DNA of 64,000 nucleotides from Niastella koreensis GR20-10 (GTDB taxonomy: Bacteria > Bacteroidota > Bacteroidia > Chitinophagales > Chitinophagaceae), in the NCBI RefSeq assembly GCF_000246855.1, contig NC_016609.1, positions 1,550,001 through 1,614,000 of the forward strand, written 5' to 3'. The translations under genes were made by a program, and so were the position numbers. Below are positions 55,511-64,000 of this stretch, piece by piece. The notes under the pieces are model-generated. The model ran no database searches and was not told where the DNA came from. It saw only the letters and a list, made by a program, of their open reading frames with translations. Every line of letters starts with the position of its first letter. The stretch's first letter is position 1.

Positions 55511-56107
55511 CTACACATCCAACTGCCTGTTAATCCCTTCAAATTTAGCAATCAGATCATCCAGCTTAGCCTGTTGTTTTTTGATCGTTTTAGGTCTTAA
55601 ATAAAACCAGTTAAAAGCGATCCAGATCAAGGTAATTGCATAAGTGATTATTCCTGCGCTTATTGTCATGCGCGATGTGTATTCATACATATACAAACAA
55701 ATACCGGCCATAAGCATAATGAAATATATATTCATCATGGTATGTTGTAAAAAACGCTGTTTACCTTTTATAACGATCAGGTTTTGCAGGTAGTGGGCAT
55801 TATCGCTTGCATTGTCGATTTTGTTGAACAGTGCAAACATTTTATTATAAACGAACAGGTAAATAACCATAGCTAAAATGGTTATTACAATACCTATTTT
55901 GGTGGATATGAACTGCGGCTGATAATAATACCATACAAAACCAATGAACAGACTTGTTGCAACCAGTAAAATATTGGTCTTTATAAGTCTTCTGATATTC
56001 GATTGTTTAAATTGATACAACCGGTTCATTAGATCCTTCATATCAGGCTGGCTCACCGGTTGCTGTTGCCACAAAGCCTTAAAATCTATATTACTGCTCA
56101 TGAGCAT
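55511..56107 (-). CDS. Membrane protein, probable anti-sigma partner
   Basis: A 198-aa protein with an N-terminal cytoplasmic stretch of about 40 residues, four transmembrane segments (LLVATSLFIGFVWYY, IGIVITILAMVIYLFV, MNIYFIMLMAGICLYMY, SAGIITYAITLIWIAF) and a basic coiled-coil tail. The gene overlaps the sigma-factor gene by 17 bp. No ZAS zinc motif is seen, but the position and the cytoplasmic N-terminus suggest a sigma-regulating membrane protein (inference). Confidence 0.65.
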   Translation of the reverse strand: MLMSSNIDFKALWQQQPVSQPDMKDLMNRLYQFKQSNIRRLIKTNILLVATSLFIGFVWYYYQPQFISTKIGIVITILAMVIYLFVYNKMFALFNKIDNASDNAHYLQNLIVIKGKQRFLQHTMMNIYFIMLMAGICLYMYEYTSRMTISAGIITYAITLIWIAFNWFYLRPKTIKKQQAKLDDLIAKFEGINRQLDV

Positions 56108-56567
56108 GGGCTTTAAATTTTTGAGATAACTTTTCCTTGATCCTGTGGATCTTTACCCGGATGTTGGCTTCTGAAAGTCCGGTAATGCTGGCTATTTCGG
56201 CCTGTTTTACGTCTTCCAGCTCCAATGAAATAATGATGCGGTCTGTTTCCGGCAGTTCGGCAATACATTGATACAGGAACCGGATCTGTGGTTCAATGGA
56301 AGGCTGTTTTTCTTCTTTCAGATCATCGGGTAATGCTGCTTTGGGGGCTCGTTTATCTTTCTCGATTTGCCTTAAACAATTGTTTGTCGCGATTCTGAAT
56401 ATCCAGGTACCGATTGCTGATTCATGCCTGAACTTTGGAAGCTGTTGCCAAACAATGATAAAGGTTTCCTGTGCAATGTCTTTAGCCCAATCGAAATCGT
56501 TCATATAGCCCAAACATAACCGAAAGATCTTTTGCCAGTATATTTTGTAGATTTCGTCAAATGTCAT
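56091..56567 (-). CDS. ECF-type RNA polymerase sigma factor
   Basis: A 158-aa sigma-70 family protein with region 2 (YWQKIFRLCLGYMNDFDWAKDIAQETFIIVWQQL) and region 4 (LPETDRIIISLELEDVKQAEIASITGLSEANIRVKIHRIKEKL). Size and order fit the extracytoplasmic-function group. It lies between an alpha/beta hydrolase gene (9 bp upstream) and a membrane protein (overlapping), so the three may form one regulated operon. Confidence 0.92.
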   Translation of the reverse strand: MTFDEIYKIYWQKIFRLCLGYMNDFDWAKDIAQETFIIVWQQLPKFRHESAIGTWIFRIATNNCLRQIEKDKRAPKAALPDDLKEEKQPSIEPQIRFLYQCIAELPETDRIIISLELEDVKQAEIASITGLSEANIRVKIHRIKEKLSQKFKAHAHEQ

Positions 56568-56576
56568 GTGGGCGTG

Positions 56577-57431
56577 CTATTTTATAAAACCAGTCAATTG
56601 ATTCTGATACCATTCTTTATCATCGAACATAATGAAATGCAGGGCTTTTGATGAGTATTGTAATTGGGCGGCCTTTAAATTTTTATATTGCTCTTCGATG
56701 GCAGGTTTTAACCGGATAAATGGACTTTCGAGCAACACCAACGCGGGACATTGGATAGCTTTGAGTTTTTCTCTCAGGTCGGTGTTTAAAAAGTCGCAAA
56801 ATAAACCGGCAAATGTTTTTCTGTCCGATAGCATTGTCCAGCCAATTATCTTCTTCCGCGATAACGTGTCCGTTACAAGGCTGGCAATACCCGATTTTTG
56901 CATTTGTTCAAACTGTTCATTGTTCAAGGAAGTAAATTGATTGATCATGGGCGTGCAATCATTGTTTTCTTTTGGTTTGAATGCAGGATTTTGCAGCGCG
57001 GCTAAGCAAGGAAGCGCATCCACCACAATTATTTTTTCAACCAGCAGGGGATAATCCGCAGCGATAGCTAAAGTTAAACCACCGCCTATACTATGTCCTA
57101 TTATTATGGGTTTTTGAATGTTGTTTTCCCTGATGTAACTGGCGATCTGCGTTTCCCAGTTGGTGAAAGTAGCTTCCGGTTGCGCTTGTGCGCCGGCAAA
57201 GCCGGCCATGGTTAAAGTGTAACAGGTATAATTTTTTTCAAATTTTTCTACCGTCTCATTCCATACTTCACCCGAACAGCCTAAACCAGGTATAAAGATG
57301 ATAGCCTGTTTGCCCTGTCCGCTTTTTTTCACTTCAAAGGGCCTTGTAGTTGTTGTTTGACCGAATACATTTGCGCATAGCGCAGTGAAAAATATAACAA
57401 TAATAAGCCATGTATACTTTTTCATTTTCAA
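56577..57431 (-). CDS. Secreted alpha/beta hydrolase
   Basis: A 284-aa protein with signal peptide (cleavage near VFGQ, residue 25) and an alpha/beta-hydrolase fold: oxyanion strand IIFIPGLGCSGEVW, nucleophile Ser in GHSIGGG, acid Asp region in IIVVDALPCLAAL or in the later ALVLLESPF segment, and terminal His in SKALHFIMFDD. Substrate not recognisable (esterase or lactonase type). Start at 57431 or 57425. Confidence 0.85.
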   Translation of the reverse strand: MKMKKYTWLIIVIFFTALCANVFGQTTTTRPFEVKKSGQGKQAIIFIPGLGCSGEVWNETVEKFEKNYTCYTLTMAGFAGAQAQPEATFTNWETQIASYIRENNIQKPIIIGHSIGGGLTLAIAADYPLLVEKIIVVDALPCLAALQNPAFKPKENNDCTPMINQFTSLNNEQFEQMQKSGIASLVTDTLSRKKIIGWTMLSDRKTFAGLFCDFLNTDLREKLKAIQCPALVLLESPFIRLKPAIEEQYKNLKAAQLQYSSKALHFIMFDDKEWYQNQLTGFIK

Positions 57432-57525
57432 TAGATTTAACTGCTGATTTGTTTGATTTTGCGTTTTGATACATGGCCCGGCAAAATGTTACAGAAAATT
57501 TTAAAAAATTTCGATTCCGCCATAT

Positions 57526-57552
57526 AAAAAAAGCTCCTGTTTTACCAGGAGC
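57526..57552 (-). terminator. Intrinsic terminator (works both ways) after the secreted protein gene
   Basis: Stem GCTCCTG / CAGGAGC with a 6-nt loop, flanked by seven A on the left and AGCTTTTTT on the right. On the minus strand it closes the gene at 57589-58194. Confidence 0.82.
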
Positions 57553-57588
57553 AGCTTTTTTAATTTGGGTTTGTGGGCGCCAGGTTAT

Positions 57589-58194
57589 CTATTCATTCCA
57601 ATTTGCCATTATAAAAGCATGTTGAATCGCATATAGTTGTTTCCAGATATTATCTGTTCTTTTTTGGGGAGAGGTAATAAAAACCAGGTAGATCTTTTTC
57701 GCTCTCAGATCAGTCATTGCCTTTATTTCTGCATTCAGTGTAACCGGGGCGCCATCGGTAAAAACGCCAAAAACATTCAACACTGCACTATAGATGACCT
57801 CGTTTGCTGAAGTTTTAATTTTCTTTTCAATTGAAACCTTTACCTGTGAGGTGTCAATTGAAAGGTTTCTTTGTTTAGCTGTACTGGCACACAGTCCTTT
57901 AAAATAGCTGAGTAAATAATCTTTTACTTCCTGTTGTGTGATCGAGGATATACTGTCTAATCGGGCAACGAATGCATAGCTGAAGTAATCCGGAGCCTCT
58001 TTCTTAAACATGCCTGGTGAAAAACGCAGCTCTTCAACACCCTTGTAGGGAAAGTTTGGAGCGAACGTTGGAGGCAAAGGAAATCTTTCAAACTCCCATC
58101 TTGATGGTTCTGTTAAAAACTCCGCTTTTTTATCCTGCCCTTTCACTGCCAGAGATAGCACAAATAAAAAGACAAGTATGATTTCATTTTTCAT
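57589..58194 (-). CDS. Secreted protein of unknown function
   Basis: A 201-aa protein with a clear signal peptide (to about residue 19, VKGQ). The remainder has alternating short strands and helices (ELRFSPGMFKKEAPDYFSYAFVARLDS, VIYSAVLNVFGVFTDGAPVTLNAEI, KKIYLVFITSPQ) that look like a small alpha/beta ligand-binding domain; no catalytic motif is seen and I do not recognise the family. Single gene with its own terminator. Confidence 0.7.
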   Translation of the reverse strand: MKNEIILVFLFVLSLAVKGQDKKAEFLTEPSRWEFERFPLPPTFAPNFPYKGVEELRFSPGMFKKEAPDYFSYAFVARLDSISSITQQEVKDYLLSYFKGLCASTAKQRNLSIDTSQVKVSIEKKIKTSANEVIYSAVLNVFGVFTDGAPVTLNAEIKAMTDLRAKKIYLVFITSPQKRTDNIWKQLYAIQHAFIMANWNE

Positions 58195-58515
58195 CGTATT
58201 TCATGTTTAGAATACTGCCGGGAATTATAGGTAAAAGATCGGATAAATTCCGGAGTAAATCATTGTTCACACTGGGACTTTTATATTCAGGTAAAGATAT
58301 TCGTTTAAGACACAGTTTTATGGCTCCCATCCTGATCCGGATTTGCGCCGGTATTGCCGTTGACCTACCTTTGTATCACAAGAGAACTTTGACTAAATAC
58401 CGGTTATGTTCATTGACCTTTTACCAGCTCTTTGAAATAGGGAACTCAATATCAAGTTCAAAAAAGGCTGCTGTATTTATGGTCTTATCATTAAATTGAT
58501 CATTAAACCATCCCA

Positions 58516-59058
58516 ATGACTTTAGACATCAACAATAACCTTCGCCTCGAACTAACAGCCGAACGGCATGCCGCTCCGCTTTTCGCAGGACTTGATAAAG
58601 AAAGGCAACGCCTTGCTGAATTTCTGCCCTGGATCGATGAGATGAAAACGCTGCCCGATTTTACCAGGTATATTAAAAATTGCGAGCTGTTGTATGAGCA
58701 AAAGAAAGAGGTAAGTTTTATAATGATACTTGATGAAACACCTGTAGGCAGAATCGGGTTGCATCATTTGAATCTTCATAATAAGATGGGGGCCTTAGGT
58801 TATTGGATAACCAGCCAGGCGGAAGGAAAAGGCGTGGTAACCAGGTCCTGTAAAAAGATCATTGACTATGGGTTCAATCAGTTCGGTCTGCACAGGATCG
58901 AGTGTAAAGTAGCCGTTACCAATTTAAAAAGCCAGGCAATCCCGGAAAAACTACATTTTAAAAAGGAAGGGATATTGAGAGATGCGGAATGGGTAAATAA
59001 TAAATATAACGATCTGTTTATATATTCACTCTTGCAGTATGAGTGGGAGCGGGAGTAA
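58516..59058 (+). CDS. GNAT acetyltransferase, RimJ/RimL type
   Basis: A 180-aa acetyltransferase: LRLELTAERHAAPLFAG at the N-terminus, PVGRIGLHHLNLHNKMGALGYWI, QAEGKGVVTRSCKKIIDYGFNQFGLHRIECKV (acetyl-CoA loop and helix) and SQAIPEKLHFKKEGILRDAEW. This is the ribosomal-protein-serine N-acetyltransferase-like pattern. The usual N-S-A-S stretch reads NLKSQAIPEKLHF, with Ile-Pro where the family has Ala-Arg/Val. Monocistronic. Confidence 0.9.
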   Translation: MTLDINNNLRLELTAERHAAPLFAGLDKERQRLAEFLPWIDEMKTLPDFTRYIKNCELLYEQKKEVSFIMILDETPVGRIGLHHLNLHNKMGALGYWITSQAEGKGVVTRSCKKIIDYGFNQFGLHRIECKVAVTNLKSQAIPEKLHFKKEGILRDAEWVNNKYNDLFIYSLLQYEWERE

Positions 59059-59140
59059 AAATATTTTTCAAAAAAAACAAAATCGCGTAGGAATATTTGA
59101 AAATGGTTTGTTGTATAGGAAATAAATCACCCATCACAGT

Positions 59141-60085
59141 ATGAAATTTAGTCATTTATCCGTTATCGCCCTGTTTTGTATCGCAGCAGCCTGTTCTAAA
59201 AAGAAAGATGAGATCGTATCGGATAATCCCCCGGTTACCAATAATCCCACACCCGATAAACCTGCCGATTCAACGAAGCCTAAATCAAAACCTGTCTTCA
59301 GCGACTTTACGCCTGCTAATGCCTTTATAGGCGATACCATTACGCTCACGGGGACTGATCTGGGTACCAATCCCAATAACATTATTGTTCAATTTGGTGG
59401 CGGAGTATATGCCAGCGTTATCAGTGCTACCGGCACCCAGGTGCAGGTAGTAGTGCCCGATGATATTGAAAATGCCCAAACGAAAATAGCCATGCAGGTA
59501 GGCGATACGTTGTTATCTGCCAGTAAGGATTTCAACCTGAAGGCGCCGGTTATTACATCCATGACACCAGCTGTTGGTTTCGCACGCCAATACGTAAATA
59601 TAACCGGCAAAGGATTCAGAAAATCATATAAGTTCGATATGGTTTCTTTTGGATCTAAGGTCATTGAAAAAAGCGCCATCCATCCCGGACATGATACCTT
59701 GTCGGTACCAATTCCCGAAAGTTTGAAGGCCGGCCAATATGCTGTTACCGTAACGGTGGCTGGTATGACGGCTACTGTGCCCAATCAGCTGGAGGTGCTG
59801 GCGCCATCCATTCAATCTATCTCTGCTACTACAGCGCCGGTACTTTCCGAATTAATTATAACAGGTGAAAACTTTATAGATCCCAATGGCAGTACAACAG
59901 CGGTGTATTTTCTGGATGCGAATGGCGGCGGGATGCCAACACAACAAACTATCATTAAGTCTATTTCAAACAATGAAATCAAGGTGCAGTTGCCTGTTAT
60001 ACCAGCGGGCAATTATAATGTTCTTGTTAAGGTAGTAGGTAGTCTTGTTTACGCTCCGGGCCTGCTTACTATTACAGCTAAATAA
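59141..60085 (+). CDS. IPT/TIG-domain surface lipoprotein
   Basis: A 314-aa lipoprotein (lipobox IAAACSKK, Cys at about residue 19), a Pro/Thr-rich linker and three IPT/TIG immunoglobulin-like domains: PVFSDFTPANAFIGDTITLTG, PVITSMTPAVGFARQYVNITG and PSIQSISATTAPVLSELIITG. Such proteins are usually surface glycan-binding or structural. No PUL genes flank it, so the ligand is unknown. Confidence 0.88.
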   Translation: MKFSHLSVIALFCIAAACSKKKDEIVSDNPPVTNNPTPDKPADSTKPKSKPVFSDFTPANAFIGDTITLTGTDLGTNPNNIIVQFGGGVYASVISATGTQVQVVVPDDIENAQTKIAMQVGDTLLSASKDFNLKAPVITSMTPAVGFARQYVNITGKGFRKSYKFDMVSFGSKVIEKSAIHPGHDTLSVPIPESLKAGQYAVTVTVAGMTATVPNQLEVLAPSIQSISATTAPVLSELIITGENFIDPNGSTTAVYFLDANGGGMPTQQTIIKSISNNEIKVQLPVIPAGNYNVLVKVVGSLVYAPGLLTITAK

Positions 60086-60126
60086 TTTAAAAGTTATGGC
60101 TTTGAAAATGTAGAAATGAGGCGTCA

Positions 60127-60744
60127 TTAATTGGCGCCTTTTTCTTTCACCCAGCCCGCTAATAAAGCTGTTATCTCCTGCTGTAGCGATTCGCCATGGT
60201 CTTTGGCATAGAAAGAGTGCAACTCTTTCAAACAATCTTCTTTCGACCGGCCGTTCACCTCTTTGCACTGAACAAATAGCTGTTGCATGTTGAATGGCCT
60301 GGCGCCCCAGGTGCCAATCAGTTGATGTTGGTTCGGGTCGATACAGATCAGTTTCGGAATGGCTTTTTTACCATCGGTAAGAAAGGCCTCCATAATGGCA
60401 GGGTTCTCGTCGCGAAGAATTATTTTCAGCTCTATCTTATCACTCATCGAAGCGATCTTTGCCAGTACAGGAATATTCTGGGCGCCATCGCCACACCAGG
60501 GTTCTGCAATAATGGTCCACTGCATATTGCCCGGGATCTTTTGTAACAGCTCTATAACCTGTTGGGAAGGTTGAAAGGTTTTGTAGATCCTTTTCATCCG
60601 TTGTACGTTCATTTTTGCTGCTTCTATTTTTTCGGGCGGCAATGGATGAACTGCTAAAAAAGCTCCATTAGCGGTTTGTTCAGTGAAGTCAAAGTATTCA
60701 CTATAACTAAAAGTATGTGCGGGCGCAATAGCTGGGTAGTTCAT
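60127..60744 (-). CDS. Thioredoxin-like protein with single active-site Cys
   Basis: A 205-aa thioredoxin-fold protein. The segment WTIIAEPWCGDGAQNIPVL corresponds to the active-site helix, but the CxxC motif is replaced by CGDG, leaving only the N-terminal Cys. The cis-Pro loop is KAIPKLICID, and GTWGARP follows. This subfamily is common in Bacteroidota; with one Cys it could use a bacillithiol/glutathione-like or peroxidase-type mechanism, but that is inference. Confidence 0.82.
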   Translation of the reverse strand: MNYPAIAPAHTFSYSEYFDFTEQTANGAFLAVHPLPPEKIEAAKMNVQRMKRIYKTFQPSQQVIELLQKIPGNMQWTIIAEPWCGDGAQNIPVLAKIASMSDKIELKIILRDENPAIMEAFLTDGKKAIPKLICIDPNQHQLIGTWGARPFNMQQLFVQCKEVNGRSKEDCLKELHSFYAKDHGESLQQEITALLAGWVKEKGAN

Positions 60745-60923
60745 AGTCAGATATATTCGAAAGCAAATATGAACGATCCTTATTTATTGGCAGATGATCT
60801 GGATCATATGGGGTTTTGACCTGCCTCAGGAAACTACAGGATGACCCCTCAGCCGCTAAAACGGTAGATGGATTTATAAAATGCAGAACAAAAGCTGGTA
60901 ACAAAATAGGTTTATCTTTATGT

Positions 60924-61904
60924 ATGTTTTTTGAATTTGAACCAAATCCCACGTTTGATTTTCTATCCAGCTTTGCAAAAAAGTTCAACGTTTCTATAGA
61001 AGGTGACCGGTTGAGCATTCCCCCGGTTATGGGCGCCGGCAGCATCAGAAGGGCTGCCTTACCGGGCGGATTAAAGCTCGTAGTCCACCGGTATAAACTT
61101 AAGGAAGATTTTATCCTGAACAGGGTAGGGACCGACGCGCCCAACGAGCTGGTAAGTATGATTTTTCATAGTAATGAGGTCACGGCCAGCGTGGATACCG
61201 GGGAAAAAGCCAACCCGCTTTCCCGAAGCAGTGCCTTTGCCATCCAGATCGCATCTACCGACCTGAATTCAAAAATCCGTTTTCCTGCCCATACAGACAT
61301 CTATTTTTTAGTAGTAGGTATCAGGAAAGACGCCCTGAAAGAATTGCTGGCCATCAAAAATCCAAACAGTGTTGTACAAACTATTTTGAACGCAGAACCG
61401 GGATTCCTGTTTTATGAAAGCATGAGTGTGGAAGTACATAAAATTGTGAAACAGGTCACCGAAGTCCGGGAAGATAATGCCCTGGGTAACCTGTACCAAC
61501 GGTTAAAGGTGCAGGAGTTAATTTACCTGGTATTCGAAAAATTGCAAAAACGCGAAAATGGGCACCATAGCACTGTTCACAAAGACGATGTGGAAAAGCT
61601 TTCTCTGATAAGAACAGCCATTCTTTCAGATCTCGCTGTTCCGCCCAGCCTGCCGGCGTTGGCGAAGATGGCTGGGTTAGGAGAGACAAAGATGACAGAG
61701 ATCTTTAAACAGGTATTCGGCGATACCATTTATAATTATTATCAGCAGGCGAGGATGGAAGAGGCGGCCTTCCTGCTTAAACATGGCGGTTTATCTGTTT
61801 CCGAAACAGGCTACCAGCTTGGGTTTGCCAACCTCAGTCACTTCGGGCGCCTTTTTGAGAAATACCATGGTGTGAAACCTAAAAAATACACCACCGGCGG
61901 ATAA
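60924..61904 (+). CDS. AraC-family transcriptional regulator
   Basis: About 326 aa from Met 60924 (MFFEFEPNPTFDFLSSF), which is the usual start for this Bacteroidota AraC type; the frame is open to 60816 but the extra residues look non-coding. The N-terminal domain binds an effector. The C-terminal AraC domain has PPSLPALAKMAGLGETKMTE and GLSVSETGYQLGFANLSHFGRLF, ending GVKPKKYT. Immediately upstream of the ene-reductase and dehydrogenase genes, which it probably controls through the direct repeats at 61907-61941. Confidence 0.9.
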   Translation: MFFEFEPNPTFDFLSSFAKKFNVSIEGDRLSIPPVMGAGSIRRAALPGGLKLVVHRYKLKEDFILNRVGTDAPNELVSMIFHSNEVTASVDTGEKANPLSRSSAFAIQIASTDLNSKIRFPAHTDIYFLVVGIRKDALKELLAIKNPNSVVQTILNAEPGFLFYESMSVEVHKIVKQVTEVREDNALGNLYQRLKVQELIYLVFEKLQKRENGHHSTVHKDDVEKLSLIRTAILSDLAVPPSLPALAKMAGLGETKMTEIFKQVFGDTIYNYYQQARMEEAAFLLKHGGLSVSETGYQLGFANLSHFGRLFEKYHGVKPKKYTTGG

Positions 61905-61906
61905 GA

Positions 61907-61941
61907 CTATTTTTCAGTTGTAAGCGGCTATTTTTCGGCTG
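61907..61941 (+). promoter_or_regulatory. Direct repeat with 21-bp period, candidate AraC operator
   Basis: CTATTTTTCAGTTG (61907-61920) and CTATTTTTCGGCTG (61928-61941) match at 12 of 14 positions and are spaced by exactly 21 bp (two helix turns), the spacing typical of AraC-family half-sites. They fill the gap between the regulator stop and the reductase start. Confidence 0.6.
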
Positions 61942-61983
61942 CGCGATGGAGCAATTTTGTGTTGTCATCAAAACGATAACAAC

Positions 61984-63044
<1,061 letters not shown>

Positions 63045-63048
<4 letters not shown>

Positions 63049-63947
63049 AAAAGATAACCTATAACCGCTTTGGCGGAACAGACGTACTGCAACTTACAGA
63101 AGCGCCCATGCCGGCAGGAGAGATCATCGTGAAAGTGAAGGCTGTTTCCATCAATCCGCTCGACTGGAAGCTGTGGCAGGGAGAAATGAAGCTGATGAGC
63201 GGGCGTACATTTCCAAAATCAGTGGGGATCGACTTTGCTGGTATAGTAGAGCAGGGCAATGGGAAATTTCGTACAGGCGATGAAGTGTTTGGGATCGCTT
63301 CTATTTTCAAAGGCGGAGCCCTGGCGGAATATGTGGCGGTAAAAGCATCCGACCTTACCCATAAACCCAAAGCCATCACCTTCGAGGAAGCGGCGAGCCT
63401 TCCGGTGGCGGGTTTGGCCGCTCTGCAGATTTTTGATAAGTTATTGAACATACAACCGGGTATGCAGGTGTTGATCAATGGGGCAGGAGGTGGCATTGGA
63501 CCGTTTGCCATTCAGTTGGCTAAAAAGGCGGGCGCCATCGTTACTGCGGTGGCTGGGCCTGCTGCCCTGGAGCTGGTAACCAAACTGGGAAGTGATGTGG
63601 TTATAAACTATCAGCAGCAGAACGTGCTGACAAGTGGAAAGCGCTTCGATGCCATTATTGACCTGGCCGGTACCATGACTTATAAAACGGCCAAACCAAT
63701 TTTGACAAAGAAGGGAATCTATGTAAACACCTCGCCCGGGCCCAAAGAAATGATTGGCTCCCTGTTTTCCGGCGGCCGCTACAAACTGTTAATGTTAAAA
63801 CCCCTGGCCGCCTCATTGGAAAAACTGGCATCCGCAGGTTTACAGGTAACCATCAGCAAACGGTATGATTTCCGTGATTATAAAAAGGCATATGATGAAG
63901 TGAAAAGGGGTGGGATAGTGGGTAAGGCCGTTTTCGTAGTTAGTTAG
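63045..63947 (+). CDS. Quinone-reductase-like zinc-independent MDR dehydrogenase
   Basis: A 300-aa medium-chain NADPH-dependent oxidoreductase: NPLDWKLWQG near the N-terminus, GIDFAGIVEQ, GDEVFGIA, FEEAASLPVAGLAALQIF, and the NADPH-binding VLINGAGGGIGPFAIQLAKKAGA. No structural zinc cysteines, so quinone oxidoreductase type. Overlaps the ene-reductase gene by 4 bp; both probably detoxify electrophiles such as quinones under the upstream AraC regulator. Confidence 0.92.
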
Positions 63948-64000
63948 CAGAAAGCAGAGAAATGAAGAATTAAAAATGAGCAACAGAGGAATTTGCCATT

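Noticed and set aside
58203-58499. 98-codon plus-strand frame between the secreted protein and the GNAT gene
   Set aside because: No signal peptide, domain or coding-like pattern; it is mostly low-complexity basic and hydrophobic residues in an intergenic stretch. A real gene cannot be fully excluded.
63948-64000. A-rich sequence at the window end as a repeat element
   Set aside because: Too short and cut by the window edge to judge.

Overview
The window comes from a member of the Bacteroidota, most likely the Chitinophagaceae (Niastella/Chitinophaga type). The signs are two SusC/SusD outer-membrane uptake pairs, a DUF6377 regulator, a propeller-type sensor kinase, GIN-domain and DUF5686 proteins, a complete sphingolipid operon, and -7 elements of the TAnnTTTG type with almost no Shine-Dalgarno sites. 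The phylum is secure and the family is an inference. I saw no rRNA, tRNA, CRISPR array, transposase or integrase. No gene-free stretch exceeds about 300 bases.

Layout. 1-3876: [NiFe]-hydrogenase maturation genes hypF (5' end outside the window), hypC, hypD, hypE. 4077-7384: a GIN-domain protein, a DinB-like protein and a patatin-like lipase. 7624-16879: a first polysaccharide-utilisation locus (SusC, SusD, CE2-type esterase, SGNH/DltD-like protein) with a divergent DUF6377 regulator. 17163-20585: a PI-PLC/GDPD-like enzyme, an exported Gfo/Idh/MocA oxidoreductase, a lipoprotein and a HAD hydrolase. 19965-31651: a long minus-strand operon that reads as a near-complete inositol-phosphoceramide pathway: serine palmitoyltransferase, GNAT-type ceramide synthase, ceramide reductase, inositol-3-phosphate synthase, PgpA-like phosphatase, GtrA, DUF5686 barrel, CDP-alcohol phosphatidyltransferase, DUF4833, fatty-acid hydroxylase, PAP2/Aur1-like transferase and HAD. 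31906-34922: AraC regulator, DoxX, VOC and GlxA-type regulator. 34917-45915: a second polysaccharide-utilisation locus with a sensor kinase and response regulator split into two genes, SusC, SusD, a GH43 and a GH5-like glycosidase.

46115-55504 holds the most unusual content. It is a compact co-directional nine-gene operon with a complete LivFGHMK-type ABC importer interleaved with an AlaX-like aminoacyl-tRNA editing domain protein, a radical SAM/SPASM enzyme, a membrane-anchored coiled-coil protein of unknown family, and a P-loop NTPase carrying a C-terminal TIR domain with the NADase glutamate and a degenerate TIR-like N-terminus. I know no described system with this composition. A small-molecule sensing or modifying conflict (defence) system is my leading inference.

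55511-64000: alpha/beta hydrolase, ECF sigma factor and a membrane partner; a secreted protein; a GNAT acetyltransferase; an IPT/TIG lipoprotein; a thioredoxin-like protein; and an AraC regulator followed by an old-yellow-enzyme reductase and a quinone-reductase-like dehydrogenase, with a 21-bp-spaced direct repeat between regulator and reductase that looks like its operator.
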